Assembly (NCBI GenBank): GCA_964573715.1
Contig: CAZNKR010000001.1
Span: 1-64,000 of the forward strand
From: SVEL01 sp964573715
GTDB lineage: Bacteria > Bacillota > Clostridia > Lachnospirales > Lachnospiraceae
DNA: 64,000 nucleotides
Reading direction: 5' to 3'
The notes below the pieces were generated by a model, which ran no database searches, had not been told where the DNA came from, and was given only the letters and a program-made list of their open reading frames with translations. Below, piece by piece: positions 52,635 to 61,924 of the stretch (the first letter of the stretch is position 1; the number at the start of each line of letters is the position of its first letter). The position numbers and the translations under genes are program-made.

Positions 52635-53369
52635 CTAATCTTCTATTTTAAACATCAATATTGATAAAATAGCAAGTCCTGCGGTTTCTGTTCTTAATAT
52701 TCTTCTTCCTAATGAGACCGGATAAACGCTATGTTCCAATGCATAGTCTATTTCGCTTTGGGCAAATCCACCCTCTGGTCCTATGAAAATCCCAATATTC
52801 ATTCCTTTGTTTACTTTATCTAAAAGTTTTTTTGTTTCACTCATATCCTCAAAATGCTCATAAGGAATAATATTTAAATCAAAATCTTTTACATAATCTA
52901 TAGCCTCTTTAAAGGACATTACACTTGAAATCTCGGGAATAATGCCTCTTTTTGATTGTTTTGCAGCACTTTTAGAAATAGTCTGCCATCTTGCTAATTT
53001 ACTAACTTCTTTTTTAGCATCTAATTTCACTATTGTGCGGGATGTTTTCACTGGAATAATTTTAAATGCACCTAATTCTACTGCCTTTTGAATAATCAGT
53101 TCCATCTTGTCACTTTTAGGTAATCCTTGAAATAAAAACAATCTTGTATCTAATTCTGTACCTTTACGACTATAGTCTATAATTATTGCTTTGATGGTAT
53201 CTTCAATTGATTCTATTTTACAGGTATAATCTCCACCTTCACCATCACTTACTTCTATATCTTCACCACATCTCATTCTTAAAACATTCTTAATATGATT
53301 TACATCATCACCAACTATTTCGATGTAGTTATCCATTACCTGACTTTTTTCAACGAAAAAATGATACAT
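52635..53369 (-). CDS. rsmE: 16S rRNA m3U1498 methyltransferase RsmE
   Basis: The start at 53369 (MYHFFVEKSQ) has GAGGTAATT before the ATG. The product of about 244 residues is a SPOUT-class methyltransferase with an N-terminal PUA-like domain and the C-terminal knot motifs IGIFIGPEGGFAQSEI and SLGRRILRTETAGLAILS. It is 8 bp after prmA, the classical pairing. Confidence 0.93.
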   Translation of the reverse strand: MYHFFVEKSQVMDNYIEIVGDDVNHIKNVLRMRCGEDIEVSDGEGGDYTCKIESIEDTIKAIIIDYSRKGTELDTRLFLFQGLPKSDKMELIIQKAVELGAFKIIPVKTSRTIVKLDAKKEVSKLARWQTISKSAAKQSKRGIIPEISSVMSFKEAIDYVKDFDLNIIPYEHFEDMSETKKLLDKVNKGMNIGIFIGPEGGFAQSEIDYALEHSVYPVSLGRRILRTETAGLAILSILMFKIED

Positions 53370-53377
53370 AATTACCT

Positions 53378-54334
53378 CTATATTCTTCTTGCCGTGATTG
53401 ATGACCAATCCTTTTGTCTTGTAATTTCTACAATTTCATAATTTCCGTTATCTATAATTGCTTGTTTTACTTCTTCTTCCTTTGTATCAATAATACCTGA
53501 AGTAATAAATAATCCACCTTTTTTAAGATGCGCTGGAACTATTGGTGTAAGCGGTAATAAAACATCTGCAAGAATATTAGCTGTAACTATATCAAAACAA
53601 TCATATCCTATTTTGTCTTCAAGAACCTTGTCCTCTAAAATATTGCCAGTGTATACCTTACACATATTTTTGTCGATATGATTAACTTCAAGGTTTTCAC
53701 CTGTTGCAATTGTAGCATTTTCATCAATATCTACACCTACAGCCCTTGCAGCTTCTAACTTAAGAGCAACAATTGACAAAATTCCACTTCCACAACCCAC
53801 ATCAAGAATTGCGTCACCCTTTTTAACATATTTATTTAGCTGACGCATACAAAGCTGTGTAGTTTCATGCATACCTGTTCCAAATGCAATACCTGGGTCA
53901 ATTTCTATTAACATCTTTCCTACATATTCAGGCTTAACATCTTCCCATGTTGGCTTAATTACTATATCATCAACTGTAAAGGATTTAAAAAATTGTTTCC
54001 AATTATTAATCCAGTCCTTATCCTCAGTTTCTGATTTTGATATTGTACCTTCCCCCACATCAACAAAATCCTTTAATTCAGTAAGGCCCTCATTAACTGC
54101 CTCTAAGATTTCTTTTTCATTTGTTTCATCTTCAAGATAAAAGCTTAAGTAACAAACGCCTTCATCAATAGGAAGAATAGGTAAAAAATCTATAAACATT
54201 CTCTTTTTATCAGCTTCTGAAATTGGGACATTATCCTCGATTTCTACACCATCAATTCCAGCCTCAACCATAATTGCAATAACCAACTCGCTAGCAGCAG
54301 TTGTAGTTTTTAATGTATATTTTATCCACTTCAT
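53378..54334 (-). CDS. prmA: Ribosomal protein L11 methyltransferase PrmA
   Basis: PrmA trimethylates L11. The 318-residue protein has an N-terminal ferredoxin-like substrate domain (residues 1-130) and a class I SAM domain with LDVGCGSGILSIVALKL, ENLEVNHID and FDIVTANILADVLLPL. The GIAFGTGMHETT motif is diagnostic. It ends 8 bp before rsmE. Confidence 0.95.
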   Translation of the reverse strand: MKWIKYTLKTTTAASELVIAIMVEAGIDGVEIEDNVPISEADKKRMFIDFLPILPIDEGVCYLSFYLEDETNEKEILEAVNEGLTELKDFVDVGEGTISKSETEDKDWINNWKQFFKSFTVDDIVIKPTWEDVKPEYVGKMLIEIDPGIAFGTGMHETTQLCMRQLNKYVKKGDAILDVGCGSGILSIVALKLEAARAVGVDIDENATIATGENLEVNHIDKNMCKVYTGNILEDKVLEDKIGYDCFDIVTANILADVLLPLTPIVPAHLKKGGLFITSGIIDTKEEEVKQAIIDNGNYEIVEITRQKDWSSITARRI

Positions 54335-54335
54335 G

Positions 54336-54926
54336 TTACATAAGCTCCTTAATCTTTTGATATATTTTTCCTGCTGGTAATCCCACTACATTATTATAAT
54401 CGCCTTCGATTTCTTTAATAAATCTTCCACCTAAGCCTTGGATTCCATAGCTACCCGCTTTGTCCATTGGTTCTCCAGTTGCAATATAGTCATAAATCTC
54501 TTTATCACTAATTGGATATGTATAAACAGTGGTTGTTTCAAAAAATGTATCATATACAATCCTGTCCTCTTGTCCATCACTTTCCATAGAAACAATAGTA
54601 ACACCCGTAAGAACATAATGTGTATCTGCCGAAAGCATTCTAAGCATATTAACTGCATCTGCAACATCCTTTGGTTTTCCAAGAATCATGCCCTTATACA
54701 CAACAACGGTATCCGCTCCTATAACAATAGAATCCTTCATATCAATGTCTTCCATATCACATACTGCTTGTGCTTTTCTCTTTGATAACTGCATAACATA
54801 TTCACCAGCATTATTTGTGTGAATGTTTTCATCTGCATCTGATACCTTTACACTAAACTCAATACCCATCTGTGTTAATAGTTCGCTTCTTCTAGGTGAT
54901 TTAGATGCCAAAATAATTTTTTTCAT
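54336..54926 (-). CDS. maf: Maf-like nucleotide pyrophosphatase
   Basis: The 196-residue protein has the Maf start ILASKSPRRSELLTQMGIEF, a central IVIGADTVVVYKGMILGKP and GYSIQ-like GSYGIQGLGGRFIKEIEGDY. Maf proteins hydrolyse dTTP/UTP and modified nucleotides. It lies one base before prmA and is likely in one operon with it. Confidence 0.94.
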   Translation of the reverse strand: MKKIILASKSPRRSELLTQMGIEFSVKVSDADENIHTNNAGEYVMQLSKRKAQAVCDMEDIDMKDSIVIGADTVVVYKGMILGKPKDVADAVNMLRMLSADTHYVLTGVTIVSMESDGQEDRIVYDTFFETTTVYTYPISDKEIYDYIATGEPMDKAGSYGIQGLGGRFIKEIEGDYNNVVGLPAGKIYQKIKELM

Positions 54927-54929
54927 AAA

Positions 54930-55544
54930 CTAATCCTCATATGGTCTAATTCTGTAAGTTACTCCTATTTCATCGCAAATTGCCTGGCATTTTGCTTCTT
55001 CCTCTTTTGTAATAGTTGTATCAACTGTAGATAATACAACCTTTGGTACAAACTTTTTAACCTCTTTTGCAAAGCTAATCATTGCTTCAAAAGATTTCTC
55101 TCCATATATGCTTCTTACTATTTCTTGATACTTAATTGGATTAGGATTATTTAGACTAATTGAAATTGTATCTATTAAACCTTCTAATTCTGGTGTAATA
55201 TCCCTCTCATTAATAAGATTGCCCTGGCCGTTTGTATTTATTCTAATAGGCATATTAAAATTATCTTTAATGTATTTTGCTACCTGTAAAAGTAAATCTA
55301 TTCTGTAGGTTGGTTCTCCAAAGCCACAAAATACACATTCCTTATACTTGGTAACATCAAATTTCTTAAAGCCTTCAATAACTTCCTCAAAGGAAGGATC
55401 GTGTTCAAGCCACAAGCTTCCTGAGTTGTCCATTTCTTCTCGTGTTTGTCTTAGGCAAAATACACACGCACATGAACATTTATTTGTTAAATTAATATAG
55501 AGATTTCCTTGAAATTCATAAACTGTTGTCATTGATTTAGACAT
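54930..55544 (-). CDS. TatD-linked radical SAM protein
   Basis: The 204-residue protein has a radical SAM cluster CSCACVFCLR (CxxxCxxC), then CVFCGFGEPTYRIDLLLQVA and IRINTNGQGNLINERDITPE. This matches the small radical SAM family often found beside TatD nucleases. No tatD is in this window. Its reaction is unknown. It lies three bases before maf. Confidence 0.8.
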   Translation of the reverse strand: MSKSMTTVYEFQGNLYINLTNKCSCACVFCLRQTREEMDNSGSLWLEHDPSFEEVIEGFKKFDVTKYKECVFCGFGEPTYRIDLLLQVAKYIKDNFNMPIRINTNGQGNLINERDITPELEGLIDTISISLNNPNPIKYQEIVRSIYGEKSFEAMISFAKEVKKFVPKVVLSTVDTTITKEEEAKCQAICDEIGVTYRIRPYED

Positions 55545-55559
55545 TTTACTACCTCTTTT

Positions 55560-56387
55560 CTATTTTAATGTATGTAGTACCTCTTCAAAGCATACGCCAT
55601 CTGTCCTTGGAACATTATACTTTTCGGTTACTGCAATACATTTTTTAATGAATGCACTAGCCTTTCTAACTGATGTTTCAAAATCAACACCATTAACGCA
55701 ATCAGCAGCAATAATAGAAGCAAAAATATCTCCGGTTCCACTTCGTTCTCTGCCAATCTTTTTCGTACGAATAACCTTTTTTATCTTATCCTTTTCATAT
55801 ACCACATTTCCAATGTATTCACCCATCTTCACCCCTGTAATAACAATCTTTTCAGCTCCCTTATCAGAAAGAGCAATTGCCATTTTAAAAAGCTCATTGG
55901 TTGTAAATTTATCTTTATATGGAGTATCAGTAAGAATACAGGCTTCTGTAACATTAGGAGTAAGTATATCAGCATAGGAGACAAGCTTTTTCATCTCATT
56001 ACAAGCCTCATTGGTATAGGTTGTATATCTTTTTCCATTGTCACCCATAACAGGATCAATAATAACCTTTGTTCTAGAATTTTTAAAATCTTTAATGAAT
56101 TTTTCAACTATCTTTATTTGCTTTTTGGACCCTAAAAATCCACTATAGATGCCTTCAAATCTAAGGTCTAATTTTTTCCACATATCAATGTACTCTTGCA
56201 TCTTATCTGTATAATCTTCAAAGAAAAAATCCTCAAATCCAGTATGATTAGAAAATACGCTGGTTACAATATTGCTACATTGAACCTTCATATGGGAAAT
56301 AATTGGTAATGAAACTGCTATTGAACATCTTCCAAATCCAGAAAAGTCATTTATGACCGCTATTTTTTTTTGTACATTATGATCCAT
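55560..56387 (-). CDS. pdxY: Pyridoxamine/pyridoxal kinase
   Basis: The start is the ATG at 56387, with AGGAG nine bases upstream; an ATG three codons earlier abuts that site. The product of about 275 residues is a ribokinase-superfamily vitamin B6 kinase. It has AVINDFSGFGRCSIAVSLP, VIIDPVMGDNGKRYTTY, LTPNVTEACIL and the anion-hole GRERSGTGDIFASIIAAD. It would make PLP or its precursor from salvaged vitamers. A 19-bp palindrome lies just upstream. Confidence 0.9.
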   Translation of the reverse strand: MDHNVQKKIAVINDFSGFGRCSIAVSLPIISHMKVQCSNIVTSVFSNHTGFEDFFFEDYTDKMQEYIDMWKKLDLRFEGIYSGFLGSKKQIKIVEKFIKDFKNSRTKVIIDPVMGDNGKRYTTYTNEACNEMKKLVSYADILTPNVTEACILTDTPYKDKFTTNELFKMAIALSDKGAEKIVITGVKMGEYIGNVVYEKDKIKKVIRTKKIGRERSGTGDIFASIIAADCVNGVDFETSVRKASAFIKKCIAVTEKYNVPRTDGVCFEEVLHTLK

Positions 56388-56402
56388 AAGACACATCTCC
56401 TA

Positions 56403-56421
56403 AATATTTCAATGAAATATT
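56403..56421. promoter_or_regulatory. Perfect 19-bp palindrome in front of the pyridoxamine kinase
   Basis: AATATTTCA and TGAAATATT flank a single central base, so all nine pairs match. It sits 16 bp before the ATG, next to the ribosome site and close to a TACAAT -10-like box. This placing is typical of a repressor operator or an RNA stem covering the start; no known regulator is recognised. Confidence 0.45.
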
Positions 56422-56444
56422 GTAACACCTAAACATAATATTTT

Positions 56445-57368
56445 CTAGTATATATTATACTTATTTAGTTTTTCAAGCATATAAGCAAAAACTTTTTCAT
56501 GATCTGGCTCATTAAAAATTTCATGTCTCATACCCTCAAACATCTTACAATGAACCTTATTATACCCTACCTTACGCATTATTTGTGCTTCTTTGTTAAG
56601 TGCTTTTTTTCCACCCACACAAACATCATCACTTCCAACTATATAATATATAGGTAATTGGGAATTATTAACCGCCCAGCCCCTTTTAGAATATATGGAA
56701 ATCAGTAATTTAAACAGGGTATTATATCCATTTATTTTAAATGTAAAATTACACTTTTCATCATCATTGTACTTTTTAACCTGGTCCTTATCTGTACATA
56801 ACCAGCTATTTTTTCCTTCTGTACCAAATCTCTTTTCTAAGGTACTATAAAAAATCTTATCTACAAATGGTGTACTTTCAGTTGCATCAAAAAACAATGC
56901 TTCTATTTCTGTTAATATAGTTCCTGTATATTTACTAAAGTTGTTGGCTGGAGCGCCTGATAAAAACACAAAGTCCACGTCTTTATCATGCTTTTTAAGA
57001 TAAGCTCTAGCAATGATTGAACCCATACTATGGGCAACCAAAACCCTAGGAAGATCTACATAATTATTTTGAATAAAAACATTAACAGCATGAACGTCCT
57101 CAACTAAAAGGCTGCAGGCTTCCTCTCCAAAATATCCTAAGTCTTTAATATATTCTACATTCTCACCATGTCCTCTTAGGTCAGGAATGACACAGATAAA
57201 TCCTCTGTTTGTAAAATATTCAATTATAGGTTCATACCTTTCTTTACGTTCGCACATTCCATGTACAAACTGTATAACACCTTTTAGGCTAACTCCAGCC
57301 TTTGGTGTTTTTACCCAGGTAACCACAGGTAAATCCTTTAGTGTTTTGTATTTCTCAAACGCGTCCAT
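56445..57368 (-). CDS. Alpha/beta hydrolase (lysophospholipase/S33-like)
   Basis: The start at ATG 57368 (MDAFEKYKTLKDLP) has TGAGGT upstream; a GTG at 57380 in the same frame is less likely. The product of about 307 residues has VIQFVHGMCERKERYEPIIE, CVIPDLRGHGEN, the nucleophile elbow VLVAHSMGSIIARAYL and a C-terminal histidine region (EGMRHEIFNEPDHEKV). This is the monoglyceride lipase/lysophospholipase group. The substrate cannot be predicted. Confidence 0.85.
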   Translation of the reverse strand: MDAFEKYKTLKDLPVVTWVKTPKAGVSLKGVIQFVHGMCERKERYEPIIEYFTNRGFICVIPDLRGHGENVEYIKDLGYFGEEACSLLVEDVHAVNVFIQNNYVDLPRVLVAHSMGSIIARAYLKKHDKDVDFVFLSGAPANNFSKYTGTILTEIEALFFDATESTPFVDKIFYSTLEKRFGTEGKNSWLCTDKDQVKKYNDDEKCNFTFKINGYNTLFKLLISIYSKRGWAVNNSQLPIYYIVGSDDVCVGGKKALNKEAQIMRKVGYNKVHCKMFEGMRHEIFNEPDHEKVFAYMLEKLNKYNIY

Positions 57369-57458
57369 TAAGTACCTCACTTACTATAAATATATTAATT
57401 ATGTCATAATAAAATTTTCGTTAGACTAAATAAAAGCTTAAGTTTGTCCTAAAGTTAT

Positions 57459-58298
57459 TTAAATATTAACCCCGATATTGCTAAGCAAATCACTAGAAAT
57501 TTTTAAATTTCCTTTTCCTGTACCAATATCTATATTGGGTTTGTTTGCTCCATGAAAATCCGAGCCTCCCGTAACAAAATATCCGTAATTATCTGCCATT
57601 TTCTTAAGCCAAACATCATCCGAGGGAGTATTAAGGGAATAGATTGCTTCAATTCCTTCCATTCCTATTGACTTTAAATAATCAAATAAGCTTAATAATC
57701 TGTCTTTTCCAAGCTTATACAAAAGAGGATGTGCAAGAACCGGATGACCCTTTGCATTTTTTATCATATCTATAGCCTTTAGGGGTGTTACGTATTGTCT
57801 TGGTATATAGTATTTCTTTCCTTTATTCAGATACATAGCAAAGGCCATATCCTTATGAGGCACATATCCATTTTCCACAAGAAATCTAGCAAAATGTGCT
57901 CGAGTAATTGAAACTTCTCCAAACTGTTTTATTAATCCTTCTTTAGAAATATTTATTCCGTCTTGCTTCATAAGCTCTATGATTTTGTCATTTCTAATAT
58001 CTCTAGACTTTGAACAATCCAAAACCGCTGATATAAATTCTTCATTTTCATAATCCATATTCAAACCTAATATATGAATATCAGAATTGTTAAATTGAGC
58101 CGATATTTCAATACCTGGAATTACCTTAACATTTTGTTTTTTACCTTGCTTAAATGCCTCATTTAATCCATTAACTGTATCATGGTCGGTAAGAGCAAAA
58201 GCTACTAGACCTTTATTCTTTGCTAAATCAACAAGTTCGGATGGAGTATAGGTTCCATCCGAAGCAGTTGAGTGAACATGTAAATCAATATATTCCAT
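57459..58298 (-). CDS. PHP domain phosphoesterase
   Basis: The 279-residue protein has IDLHVHSTASDGTYTPSELV, AFALTDHDTVNGL and GIEISAQFNNSDIHILGL, the metal-binding motifs of the PHP family. GHPVLAHPLLYKLG and GGSDFHGANKP follow. It is closest in layout to RNase AM/TrpH-type nucleotide 3',5'-phosphatases that degrade pAp. It lies 8 bp after ppk. Confidence 0.88.
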   Translation of the reverse strand: MEYIDLHVHSTASDGTYTPSELVDLAKNKGLVAFALTDHDTVNGLNEAFKQGKKQNVKVIPGIEISAQFNNSDIHILGLNMDYENEEFISAVLDCSKSRDIRNDKIIELMKQDGINISKEGLIKQFGEVSITRAHFARFLVENGYVPHKDMAFAMYLNKGKKYYIPRQYVTPLKAIDMIKNAKGHPVLAHPLLYKLGKDRLLSLFDYLKSIGMEGIEAIYSLNTPSDDVWLKKMADNYGYFVTGGSDFHGANKPNIDIGTGKGNLKISSDLLSNIGVNI

Positions 58299-58306
58299 AA
58301 AAGCTC

Positions 58307-60520
58307 CTATAGGTGAGAAACAGGTTCAAAGGTTCTTGCCTTTTCCTCTTTCTTTTTATTTTTCTTAATTATTTTAACGGCTTCCTCACAAAAATAATCC
58401 TGTGCACATAATTTTGTTTTTCCACGAAGATTTTGTTTTTTATAAGTGCCATCTGGCTGCATTATATGAGCTTTTAACGTATCTTTAAGTTGAATATCCA
58501 AAATATGAATAACTTTTTCTTTAAGCTTTGTATCCTCTACTGGGAATAGAATTTCAACACGTTTATCAAGGTTTCTTGGCATCCAATCTGCACTACCCAT
58601 ATATATTTCTTCTTTGCCATCATTATAAAAATAAAATATTCTGCTATGCTCCAAAAACTGTCCCACAATTGAACGAACCTGAATATTTTCGCTTAGCCCT
58701 GGTACCCCTGCTTTTAGGCAACATATTCCTCTTATAATCAAATCCACCTTAACCCCTGCCATTGAAGCTTCATACAATAATGCTATGGTTTCTTTATCAC
58801 AAAGTGAATTCATTTTTGCCTTAATATATGCTTTCTTTCCTACTCTAGCATTTTCAGTTTCTCTTTTAATCAGGGATTCAAACTTATCTCTTAGCCATAA
58901 TGGTGCAAGAGAAAGCTTATTCCATGTTGCTGGTTCTGAATATCCTGAAAGCATATTGAATACGGCAGTTGCATCCTCACCAATAGCATTAGCGCATGTA
59001 AATAATCCCATATCTGTGTATAGTTTAGCAGTGGCATCATTGTAATTGCCTGTACCTAAATGCACATATCTATTTATTCCTTCATTTTCCTTACGTACTA
59101 CAAGAGTAATCTTGCTGTGAGTTTTTAGTCCAATAAGACCATAAATAACGTGGCAGCCTGACTTTTCAAGTTTCTTTGCCCAATTAATATTATTTTCTTC
59201 ATCAAATCTAGCCTTTAATTCAACTAAAACAGATACCTGCTTTCCATTCTCTGCTGCCTGTGCTAATGAAGCAATGATTGGAGAATTTCCACTAACTCTA
59301 TATAATGTTTGTTTTATAGCTAGTACATCCTTATCCTTAGACGCTTGTCTTACAAAATCCACTACAGGATCAAAGGTTTCATAAGGATGATGAAGTAATA
59401 TATCATGTTTTTTTATCTGTTCAAAAATATTAAGTTCAGGGTTAATATTAGGATTTAGCTGAGGTGTATATTTTGGGGCTTTAAGATGGTCAAATCCTTC
59501 AATACCATACATTTTCATTAGGAATGTTAAATCTATTGGACCATTTATTTTATAAATATCCTCATCCTTAATACCCAATTCTTTCTTTAAAACCTTAAGG
59601 AGACGCTTATCCATCTTATCTTCAACATCTAAACGTATGGCTTCTCCCCATTGCCTCTTCTTTAACTGCTTTTGAATTTCTTTTAATAAATCTGCAGCAT
59701 CATCCTCATCAATAGATAAATCTGCATTACGCATTACTCTATATGGATGAGCACACAAAACCTTATAGTTAAGAAATAGCTTATCAATGTGTCTTTCAAT
59801 TATTTCTTCTAGTAAAATAAGTGTGGTTTCTAAAGGATCTGTAGATGGGATTTTCACAAAACGAGGTAATCCAGATGGAACCTGAACAGTTGCAAATTCA
59901 ATGTCTGATTCACCATCATTTTTCTTTTGAGATTTATCCTCTTTTATTCCAATACTTTTTAGCTTTCTGTTGTGATCTGCTTTATCCTTTATATTTTCCT
60001 TTGTTTCAAGGAGCGCACCAATATTTAAACTTTTATTTCTAATAAGTGGAAATGGTCTAGAAGACTCCACAGCCATAGGTGTTAATACAGGATAAATAAT
60101 ATCTTCAAAATATCTGTCAACGAATGCTTTTTGCTCATCCGTTAATTTTTCATGTGCACGAACAATCTTTAGTTTTTCCTTTTTCATTAATGCTCTAAGG
60201 GAACGATTGTACACACTGTATTGCATATCCACAAACATGTGAGTTTTTTCACTAATAAGTTCAAGCTGTTTTTGTGGCTTAAGTCCTGAAATGTCAGGTT
60301 TTTCAAATTCTGCATGAACCATATCTTTAAGTGAAGCAACACGAATCATAAAAAACTCATCTAGATTGGATGCTGTAATACTTAAGAACTTCATTCTTTC
60401 AAATAATGGATTTGTACTGTCTTTAGCTTCATTAAGTACTCTTGCATTAAAATCCAGCCAGCTAAGTTCTCTATTGGTATAATTTTCTGGTTTTCTTACA
60501 TTTAATTCTTTATTTGCCAT
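58307..60520 (-). CDS. ppk: Polyphosphate kinase 1
   Basis: The 737-residue protein has all PPK1 domains. The N-terminal part has YTNRELSWLDFNARVLNEA. The two phospholipase D-like catalytic domains carry the autophosphorylated histidine in LIGLKTHSKITLVVRKE and HSRIFYFYNDGKEEIYMGSA in the last domain. It makes polyphosphate from ATP. A lysine-rich insertion stands near residues 170-195. The gene follows pheA and precedes the PHP gene. Confidence 0.96.
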   Translation of the reverse strand: MANKELNVRKPENYTNRELSWLDFNARVLNEAKDSTNPLFERMKFLSITASNLDEFFMIRVASLKDMVHAEFEKPDISGLKPQKQLELISEKTHMFVDMQYSVYNRSLRALMKKEKLKIVRAHEKLTDEQKAFVDRYFEDIIYPVLTPMAVESSRPFPLIRNKSLNIGALLETKENIKDKADHNRKLKSIGIKEDKSQKKNDGESDIEFATVQVPSGLPRFVKIPSTDPLETTLILLEEIIERHIDKLFLNYKVLCAHPYRVMRNADLSIDEDDAADLLKEIQKQLKKRQWGEAIRLDVEDKMDKRLLKVLKKELGIKDEDIYKINGPIDLTFLMKMYGIEGFDHLKAPKYTPQLNPNINPELNIFEQIKKHDILLHHPYETFDPVVDFVRQASKDKDVLAIKQTLYRVSGNSPIIASLAQAAENGKQVSVLVELKARFDEENNINWAKKLEKSGCHVIYGLIGLKTHSKITLVVRKENEGINRYVHLGTGNYNDATAKLYTDMGLFTCANAIGEDATAVFNMLSGYSEPATWNKLSLAPLWLRDKFESLIKRETENARVGKKAYIKAKMNSLCDKETIALLYEASMAGVKVDLIIRGICCLKAGVPGLSENIQVRSIVGQFLEHSRIFYFYNDGKEEIYMGSADWMPRNLDKRVEILFPVEDTKLKEKVIHILDIQLKDTLKAHIMQPDGTYKKQNLRGKTKLCAQDYFCEEAVKIIKKNKKKEEKARTFEPVSHL

Positions 60521-60608
60521 TGTCTCCTCCTGAATCTTATCTTGTTAAGGTATAATCCTATTTATTGTATATTTTCTTTGTTAAGTTCAGGTTAAAATTG
60601 GTAATTTA

Positions 60609-61745
60609 TTAGTAATTACCTAAGATTTTAAGTGCTATTGTTTCTTCCCTAAGCCCTCTTAATGCATTTTTAACGGCAGGATCACCAAGTTTTCCTTCAA
60701 AATCAATAAAAAATCTATATTCCCATTTTCTACCTTCTATTGGTCTTGATTCAATCTTTGTCATATTTAGTTGGTTATACATAAAATGTGACAAAATATT
60801 ATACAATGAACCTTCTTCGTGAGGAATTTCAAAGCACACACTTATTTTGCCTGCATTTTTAGTATATACTCTCTTGCTTCCAACTATTACAAATCTTGTT
60901 GTGTTTGTATCATTAAAATTAATGTGTTCCTTTAAAACCTTTAATCCATATATTTTTGCAGCTCTAACACTAGCAATAGCAGCCTGTGTCTTATCTCCAT
61001 CATCCATGACCTTTTTGGCACTAACAGCATTATTTGATAAACTAATCTGTTTCCACTGTTTATTTTCAAATAAATATTTTGAACATTGCATAAGTGATTG
61101 GGGATGTGAATATACAACATTGATATCATTAATTGTTGCCTCCTTGGTTCCTAATAAAGCATGTTCAACCTTTACAAAGGTTTCCCCAACAATGTAGTTA
61201 TCATATTCTATAAGCAAATCATATACCTGTGAAATAGCCCCTGCAGTAGAATTTTCAATTGGTAAAACTGCAAAATCGCATCTTCCACACTTTACATCCT
61301 CCATAGCATCACGCCATGTATCCACATGATACATATTTGCTGATTCATTAAAATACTGGCATGTAGCATCATGAGCATAGGCTCCTTCTAATCCTTGATA
61401 TGCCACTTTTACATTTCCTTTAGGAATTTCATCTAGCATTTCAAACACTGTATCCTCAATTAACCCGTGGTCAGCCATTATTGTATATTGAAGCTTTCTA
61501 CTCATACTCATAAGGTGCTTAAATAATTCTTCCACGCCTCGTGAATCAAAATCATTGCTTACTAATGATTTTACTTTCTCTATTTTTAAATTTTCCCTAC
61601 TAGTATCAAGAACCGGCTTGCCATTTTCTATTTTATATTCTGCCACATCCTTACATAAATTCATTCTTTTTTCATAAAGATCAATAATTTTTGCATCTAC
61701 AATATCAATTTCATTTCTTATGTCTAATAAATTTAATTCTGCCAT
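60609..61745 (-). CDS. pheA: Bifunctional chorismate mutase / prephenate dehydratase
   Basis: PheA converts chorismate to prephenate and then to phenylpyruvate. The start at ATG 61745 (MAELNLLDIRNEID) has AGGAG eight bases upstream. The domains of the roughly 378-residue protein are the AroQ chorismate mutase (residues 1-85), prephenate dehydratase (about 95-275; LPIENSTAGAISQVYDLLIE) and ACT (about 285-375; TKIESRPIEGRKWEYRFFID). The ESRP motif supports feedback inhibition by phenylalanine. A weak AT-rich hairpin overlaps its 3' end. Confidence 0.94.
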   Translation of the reverse strand: MAELNLLDIRNEIDIVDAKIIDLYEKRMNLCKDVAEYKIENGKPVLDTSRENLKIEKVKSLVSNDFDSRGVEELFKHLMSMSRKLQYTIMADHGLIEDTVFEMLDEIPKGNVKVAYQGLEGAYAHDATCQYFNESANMYHVDTWRDAMEDVKCGRCDFAVLPIENSTAGAISQVYDLLIEYDNYIVGETFVKVEHALLGTKEATINDINVVYSHPQSLMQCSKYLFENKQWKQISLSNNAVSAKKVMDDGDKTQAAIASVRAAKIYGLKVLKEHINFNDTNTTRFVIVGSKRVYTKNAGKISVCFEIPHEEGSLYNILSHFMYNQLNMTKIESRPIEGRKWEYRFFIDFEGKLGDPAVKNALRGLREETIALKILGNY

Positions 61746-61794
61746 GGTATCTCCTAATTTGTATAGTTGAAATAATTTTATCATATTTTCTAAA

Positions 61795-61803
61795 ATTATA
61801 CCA
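61795..61803 (-). promoter_or_regulatory. Extended -10 promoter of pheA
   Basis: On the minus strand TGGTATAAT is a perfect extended -10 box. No good -35 is seen at 17 bp. It lies about 50 bp before the pheA ATG, next to the divergent folBK promoter. Confidence 0.5.
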
Positions 61804-61826
61804 CAAACAACATATTTCCCTAGGAA

Positions 61827-61855
61827 TTTACATTCAGAAAAATCTATGCTAGACT
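61827..61855 (+). promoter_or_regulatory. Putative sigma-A promoter of folBK
   Basis: TTTACA is followed after 17 bp by TAGACT, with TGC before the -10 (extended -10). The predicted start is about 62 bp before the TTG at 61925. Confidence 0.5.
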
Positions 61856-61924
61856 AGGCTTGCTAAAAATATTTAATGATAAATTATTTAACCGGTTTAC
61901 CTTTACTATTTGGGAGGATTTATT

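Noticed and set aside
60521..60608. Pho box upstream of ppk
   Set aside because: TTAACA and TATACA occur, but the spacing of 13 does not fit the expected 11-bp periodicity of PhoP boxes.
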